DNA of 10,613 nucleotides from Betaproteobacteria bacterium (GTDB lineage Bacteria > Pseudomonadota > Gammaproteobacteria > Burkholderiales > Eutrophovitaceae). Shown in pieces: positions 7,991 through 10,613 of the stretch. How positions within the stretch are numbered: the first letter of the stretch is position 1; each line of letters begins with the position of its first letter. The stretch is from assembly GCA_009886305.1 (NCBI GenBank), contig QXZO01000142.1:1-10613 (forward strand), read 5' to 3'. The position numbers and the translations under genes are program-made. The notes under the pieces are model-generated. The model saw only the letters and a list, made by a program, of their open reading frames with translations, searched no databases and was not told the origin of the DNA.

Positions 7991-8024
7991 AAAAAACGGG
8001 TGGAATCGCTCAGCGTTCCCCCCG
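7991..8024 (-). terminator. Intrinsic terminator or attenuator upstream of carA
   Basis: On the minus strand the 5' arm (8024-8013) and 3' arm (8009-7997) form a 12-bp stem. One G/A mismatch (8020/8001), one bulged A (8006) and a TGA loop interrupt it, and TTTTTT (7996-7991) follows directly. This is a textbook intrinsic terminator. It starts about 11 bases after a consensus TATAAT and ends 54 bases before carA, so transcripts from that promoter must pass it. It may act as a carAB attenuator, as the 3' end of the dapB transcript, or both. I see no promoter between the T-run and carA, which favours an attenuator role. Confidence 0.75.
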
Positions 8025-8034
8025 CAAGGCCCCC

Positions 8035-8064
8035 ATTATACAGGCTGAAAGAACTATCGAGCAA
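8035..8064 (-). promoter_or_regulatory. Candidate carAB promoter
   Basis: On the minus strand a perfect -10 TATAAT (8040-8035) has a partial -35 TTGCTC (8064-8059; 3 of 6 matches) at an 18-base spacing. It is followed by GGGGGCC, which would lie at or near the transcription start. Its place about 100 bp ahead of carA, the lack of another good promoter in the spacer, and the terminator hairpin just downstream suggest it drives an attenuated carAB transcript. The -35 is weak, so an activator may be needed or the site may be spurious. Confidence 0.5.
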
Positions 8065-8137
8065 TCTCTAAGAGCTACTAAATGCCTAAAATAATAATAC
8101 TCGATGCAGTCAGGCTAATTTTTATACTCCAAAAACC

Positions 8138-8941
8138 TTAGCCGTTTAAAACGTCCTGCATATCGAATAGGCCGTCTTTCTTCCCAGATAGAAACTTCGC
8201 CGCCCTCAACGCACCAACCGCGAAATTACTCCGATTAGAGGCCTTGTGGGTAATCTCGATCCGTTCGCCTGTTCCAGCAAATATAGCCGTATGCTCGCCC
8301 ACAATATCTCCCGCTCTAACGGTAGAAAAACCAATCGTCTTTGGTTCGCGTGCGCCCGTATAACCCTCACGCGCATAAACTGCGCAGTCGGAAAGGCCTC
8401 TGCCCAGAGAATCCGCAATAACCTCTCCCATCCTTAGCGCTGTACCAGATGGGGCATCAACTTTATGTTTGTGATGAGCTTCGACAATCTCAATGTCATA
8501 CTCATCATCCAGTGCAATAGAAGCTATTTTCAACAATCTCAGCAATACGTTAACACCAACACTCATGTTTGGCGCTATCACAAGAGGTATGCTTTCAGCA
8601 GCTTGCTTTATCAAATCCTTCTGAATATCAGTAAAACCTGTCGTTCCAATAACCATAGCAGTATTGTTTGACGTGCATGCCTTCAGGTGCTCAATCGTTC
8701 CCTCCGGGCGAGTAAAGTCTATCAATACATCTGCGCTACTGGTAACAGCATCGATATCTGAGGAGATAACCACGCCGGAATCAAAACCAAGCAGCCCCCC
8801 GGCATCCCTACCTAAACAAGCATTACCTGGAAGTTCTAAAGCCCCAACTAAGGTCAGAGCTTCGTCGTCTCTCACGCAAGCAATTAATGCCCGCCCCATT
8901 TTCCCAGATGCGCCGCAAACGGCTATTTTCAGTTTATCCAT
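8138..8941 (-). CDS. dapB: 4-hydroxy-tetrahydrodipicolinate reductase DapB
   Basis: Cytosolic NAD(P)H-dependent enzyme of the diaminopimelate/lysine pathway, reducing the DapA product to tetrahydrodipicolinate for peptidoglycan and lysine. The product is 267 residues, slightly shorter than E. coli's 273. The N-terminal Rossmann fold carries the dinucleotide motif GASGKMGR (10-17), and VLIDFTRPEGT (72-82) is the conserved second strand. The C-terminal substrate domain has EAHHKHKVDAPSGTAL (154-169), with the catalytic pair expected at H156 and K160 and the substrate-binding PSGT loop. The ATG at 8941 has only a weak purine-rich AGAGA upstream. It lies 60 bp after bamE on the same strand, with no terminator between, and 201 bp before carA, from which a strong hairpin separates it. 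Confidence 0.98.
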   Translation of the reverse strand: MDKLKIAVCGASGKMGRALIACVRDDEALTLVGALELPGNACLGRDAGGLLGFDSGVVISSDIDAVTSSADVLIDFTRPEGTIEHLKACTSNNTAMVIGTTGFTDIQKDLIKQAAESIPLVIAPNMSVGVNVLLRLLKIASIALDDEYDIEIVEAHHKHKVDAPSGTALRMGEVIADSLGRGLSDCAVYAREGYTGAREPKTIGFSTVRAGDIVGEHTAIFAGTGERIEITHKASNRSNFAVGALRAAKFLSGKKDGLFDMQDVLNG

Positions 8942-8973
8942 AACAATTCTCTACTCTCCGCCTCTAGAAGTTT

Positions 8974-8986
8974 GTCGATAATCGAC
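8974..8986. repeat. 13-bp palindrome upstream of dapB
   Basis: GTCGAT and ATCGAC form perfect 6-base arms around a single central A, in the 60-bp gap between bamE and dapB. This shape suits a small dimeric-repressor operator or, less likely, a tiny RNA hairpin. No clear promoter hexamers accompany it and no T-run follows, so it is not a terminator. I recognise no regulator for this sequence, and a palindrome of this size can arise by chance. Confidence 0.3.
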
Positions 8987-9001
8987 TACTGTAAGTTCTG
9001 A

Positions 9002-9352
9002 CTATTGCCCCGTCCAGCCGTCTATTGTCACGTCTCCTTCTAACCGGTTCAATCGATCTTGCTCAAAGACAACTACAATTGTTCTCTCTCGGTTAACATT
9101 GCCAGCCGCTCCAGCTAAATAAACATAATTCCAATTATTAGGGGTCAAGGGATCAATCACCAAGGGCGTTCCCAATATAAAGGTAACTTGGTCCTTGGTC
9201 ATGTCAGGCTTTAGCATCATCAACATTTCTTCATCGAGGTAGTTCCCCTGACGGACCTCTAATTTATAAGGTGACAAAAAACACGACGACAAAAGAAGTG
9301 CAAGAGCTAAAGCGCTGAGGCACTGGGGGATAGCTGTATACATCCGATTCAT
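9002..9352 (-). CDS. bamE: Outer membrane protein assembly factor BamE (SmpA/OmlA lipoprotein)
   Basis: Small lipoprotein of the beta-barrel assembly (BAM) complex, anchored in the outer membrane facing the periplasm. The 116-residue precursor has a hydrophobic signal peptide (about 8-23) ending in lipobox LSSC, so C24 should be lipidated. Position +2 is Phe, not the Asp inner-membrane retention signal. The SmpA/OmlA domain shows YKLEVRQGNYLDEEML (29-44), LKPDMTKDQVTFILGTPL (47-64) and NNWNYVYL (72-79), all typical. The start is ATG at 9352, with a second ATG at residue 4 also usable; neither has a strong Shine-Dalgarno. It is divergent from fur by 79 bp, a conserved arrangement, and upstream of dapB on the same strand. 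Confidence 0.96.
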   Translation of the reverse strand: MNRMYTAIPQCLSALALALLLSSCFLSPYKLEVRQGNYLDEEMLMMLKPDMTKDQVTFILGTPLVIDPLTPNNWNYVYLAGAAGNVNRERTIVVVFEQDRLNRLEGDVTIDGWTGQ

Positions 9353-9374
9353 ATTAGTTCTAGGCCTGAATGGT

Positions 9375-9403
9375 TAGTCAATAAGTAACAAAAACGTTAT
9401 GAT
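9375..9403 (+). promoter_or_regulatory. Candidate promoter of fur
   Basis: TAGTCA (9375-9380; 4 of 6 matches to -35) and TATGAT (9398-9403; 5 of 6 to -10) are separated by exactly 17 bases, and the -10 ends 28 bases before the fur start. The 79-bp gap must also serve bamE in the other direction, but I found no equally good pair on that strand. No clear Fur box overlaps it, so autoregulation is not apparent from sequence. Confidence 0.5.
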
Positions 9404-9431
9404 AGGCTAAACTCATAGAAATTACACTGTC

Positions 9432-9863
9432 ATGAAAACACCACTAGATCTCAAAAATATGGGGCTCAAGGCCACCCTACCCCGTCTGAAGATTCTTAAT
9501 GTATTTGAGACATCAACAGCAAGACATCTTTCAGCGGAGGACGTGTATCGACACCTCTTAGATGATGAAATGGATATAGGACTAGCCACCATCTACCGAG
9601 TACTCACTCAGTTTGAGCAAGCAGGAATCCTCATTAGACACCATTTTGAATCTGGTAAGGCTGTGTACGAACTTGATCAGGGAGAGCACCACGATCATCT
9701 AGTATGTAACCAATGCGGTCGAGTAGAAGAGTTCTTTGATGAAGAAATCGAACTAAAGCAGACTGAAATTGCAAAGGATAGGGGATTTGAAATCATCGGT
9801 CATTCTCTGCATATCTATGCTGACTGTACAAAACTAAATTGCCCGCACAAGAGAGGGTCTTAA
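9432..9863 (+). CDS. fur: Ferric uptake regulator Fur
   Basis: Iron-responsive dimeric repressor of iron-acquisition genes. The product is 143 residues. The N-terminal winged helix (about 1-80) contains GLKATLPRLKIL (11-22) and the recognition-helix region GLATIYRVLTQFEQAG (50-65). The C-terminal dimerisation and metal domain keeps the expected ligands: H32, E80, H87, H89, E107 and H124. It also keeps two Cys pairs, C92/C95 and C132/C137, of which C92/C95 forms the structural zinc site in E. coli Fur. GLKATLPRLKIL and the HHDHL motif mark it as Fur rather than Zur or PerR. The ATG at 9432 has no strong Shine-Dalgarno. It is divergent from bamE and ends 18 bp from the recN stop codon on the other strand, with no visible terminator between. 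Confidence 0.97.
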   Translation: MKTPLDLKNMGLKATLPRLKILNVFETSTARHLSAEDVYRHLLDDEMDIGLATIYRVLTQFEQAGILIRHHFESGKAVYELDQGEHHDHLVCNQCGRVEEFFDEEIELKQTEIAKDRGFEIIGHSLHIYADCTKLNCPHKRGS

Positions 9864-9881
9864 AACGGCGGAAATAACGGT

Positions 9882-10613
9882 TTACGTCGAGGCAGAATTG
9901 ATCAGCTCGCGAGCATGAGCTTTAGCTTGCTCGGATACTACCTCGCCAGCTAGCATTCGAGCGATTTCATCAACACACTCTTTAGATTTTAGTTTTTGCA
10001 GCAGCGTACTAGAAGTTGCTTTTGACTGAGCTTTAGAAACCTTCCAGTGAGAGTCGCCAAGGGCCGCAACCTGCGGTAAGTGCGTCACACACAAAACTTG
10101 GGCACGTCGGCCAACTGTTTTCAACATTCTTCCGACAATTTCAGCCACCGCTCCGCCCACCCCAGAGTCAACTTCGTCAAATATAACCGTTGGAACAGCG
10201 GAATCTTGATGGACCACGGACTGTATTGCCAATGATATTCTCGACAACTCACCACCTGACGCCACCTTACCCACAAGCTTAGCCTCAACGCCCGGGTTAG
10301 TAGCTACATAAAAAGCTATCTGCTCAAGGCCTGTTCCGCTAGGTTCGTCTTTAGGAACCAAACGAGCCTCAAATCGGACCCCAGACATTGCCAAATCCGC
10401 GAGTGCAGCGTTAACTTTTTTTGTCAACTCAATTGATGACTTCCCTCGATCCGAGCTTAATTGATTAGCGGCCTCCAGATATTTTTCTCTCGCAAGAACC
10501 TCTACTTTCTGAAGCTCGTCTAGATTAGCTCCTAAAGATACCTCCTCAAGCTCAGCCTGGACACTTGAAACCATTTCATCCAAATCATCAGGTTTTACGC
10601 CATATTTGCGGAC
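9882..10613 (-). CDS. recN: DNA repair protein RecN, C-terminal part (runs off the window)
   Basis: SMC-like ATPase of recombinational double-strand-break repair. Only the last 243 codons are here; the frame is open to the edge, where it begins VRKYGVKPDD, and a TTG at 10583 is internal, not a start. The first roughly 70 visible residues are the end of the coiled-coil arm. The ATPase C-lobe follows: ABC signature VASGGELSRISLAIQ (about 117-131 of the fragment), Walker B and D-loop TVIFDEVDSGVGG (142-154), and the His switch in CVTHLPQVAALGD (175-187). The C-terminus DEIARMLAGEVV is typical of RecN and separates it from SMC, RecF and SbcC. The N-terminal Walker A lies outside. It is convergent with fur. 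Confidence 0.96.
   Translation of the reverse strand, partial: VRKYGVKPDDLDEMVSSVQAELEEVSLGANLDELQKVEVLAREKYLEAANQLSSDRGKSSIELTKKVNAALADLAMSGVRFEARLVPKDEPSGTGLEQIAFYVATNPGVEAKLVGKVASGGELSRISLAIQSVVHQDSAVPTVIFDEVDSGVGGAVAEIVGRMLKTVGRRAQVLCVTHLPQVAALGDSHWKVSKAQSKATSSTLLQKLKSKECVDEIARMLAGEVVSEQAKAHARELINSAST

Noticed and set aside
8010..8036. Mini-ORF ATG...TGA of eight codons (M-G-A-L-R-G-E-R) whose stop falls in the terminator loop, resembling an attenuator leader peptide
   Set aside because: Its ATG overlaps the candidate -10 box, so it would not be in that transcript, and there is no Shine-Dalgarno before it. It would matter only if transcription starts further upstream.
8085..8117. Inverted GCCT...AGGC around an AT-rich stretch after dapB, as a dapB terminator
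   Set aside because: The stem is only about four to five bases with a loop of more than 20, far weaker than the hairpin at 7991-8024.
9391..9420. Possible Fur box in the fur promoter
   Set aside because: Only a scattered resemblance to the GATAATGATAATCATTATC consensus around TATGATAGG; no convincing hexamer repeats.
9864..9881. Possible terminator between convergent fur and recN
   Set aside because: The 18-bp gap contains two direct copies of AACGG, not an inverted repeat, and no T-run.
10581..10583. TTG at 10583 as the start of a 233-residue protein
   Set aside because: The frame continues upstream to the window edge and matches the RecN coiled-coil region, so this is an internal Leu codon of a truncated recN.

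Overview
The window is chromosomal housekeeping DNA from a Gram-negative bacterium, most likely a beta- or deep-branching gammaproteobacterium. The evidence is the outer-membrane lipoprotein gene bamE divergent from fur, the run dapB-carA-carB-greA, and yhbY divergent from rlmE next to ftsH. Some FtsH details (GGRIPRGVL, the HESGH zinc motif, a C-terminal ETIDADQVNDIMEGR) recall betaproteobacteria, while the second membrane segment looks gammaproteobacterial. I cannot place it below class level. Base composition looks moderate, and I see no insertion sequence, phage gene, tRNA, rRNA or CRISPR array.

Layout, left to right. Positions 1-39 hold the end of the ftsH transcript and perhaps the first codons of a following gene. 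ftsH (AAA+ zinc protease) and rlmE (23S rRNA 2'-O-methyltransferase) run on the minus strand. The short plus-strand yhbY (ribosome-associated) is divergent from rlmE and convergent with greA. Then come greA, carB, carA, dapB and bamE, all on the minus strand. fur is on the plus strand, divergent from bamE and convergent with the 3' part of recN, which runs off the right edge.

Functionally there are four groups. ftsH, rlmE and yhbY cover membrane-protein quality control and 50S ribosome maturation. greA rescues stalled RNA polymerase. carA and carB encode the two subunits of carbamoyl-phosphate synthetase, feeding pyrimidine and arginine synthesis, and dapB feeds lysine and cell-wall diaminopimelate. 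bamE, fur and recN cover outer-membrane assembly, iron-dependent regulation and double-strand-break repair.

The most interesting non-coding part is the 201-bp dapB-carA spacer. On the carA strand it holds a perfect TATAAT, immediately followed by a strong intrinsic-terminator hairpin with six T, then a segment complementary to the carA Shine-Dalgarno region. It looks like an attenuated or structured leader for carAB. Two highly conserved genes, ftsH and carA, start with TTG. Nothing in the window looks like a wholly new biological system; it is a conserved region with a few regulatory details worth testing.
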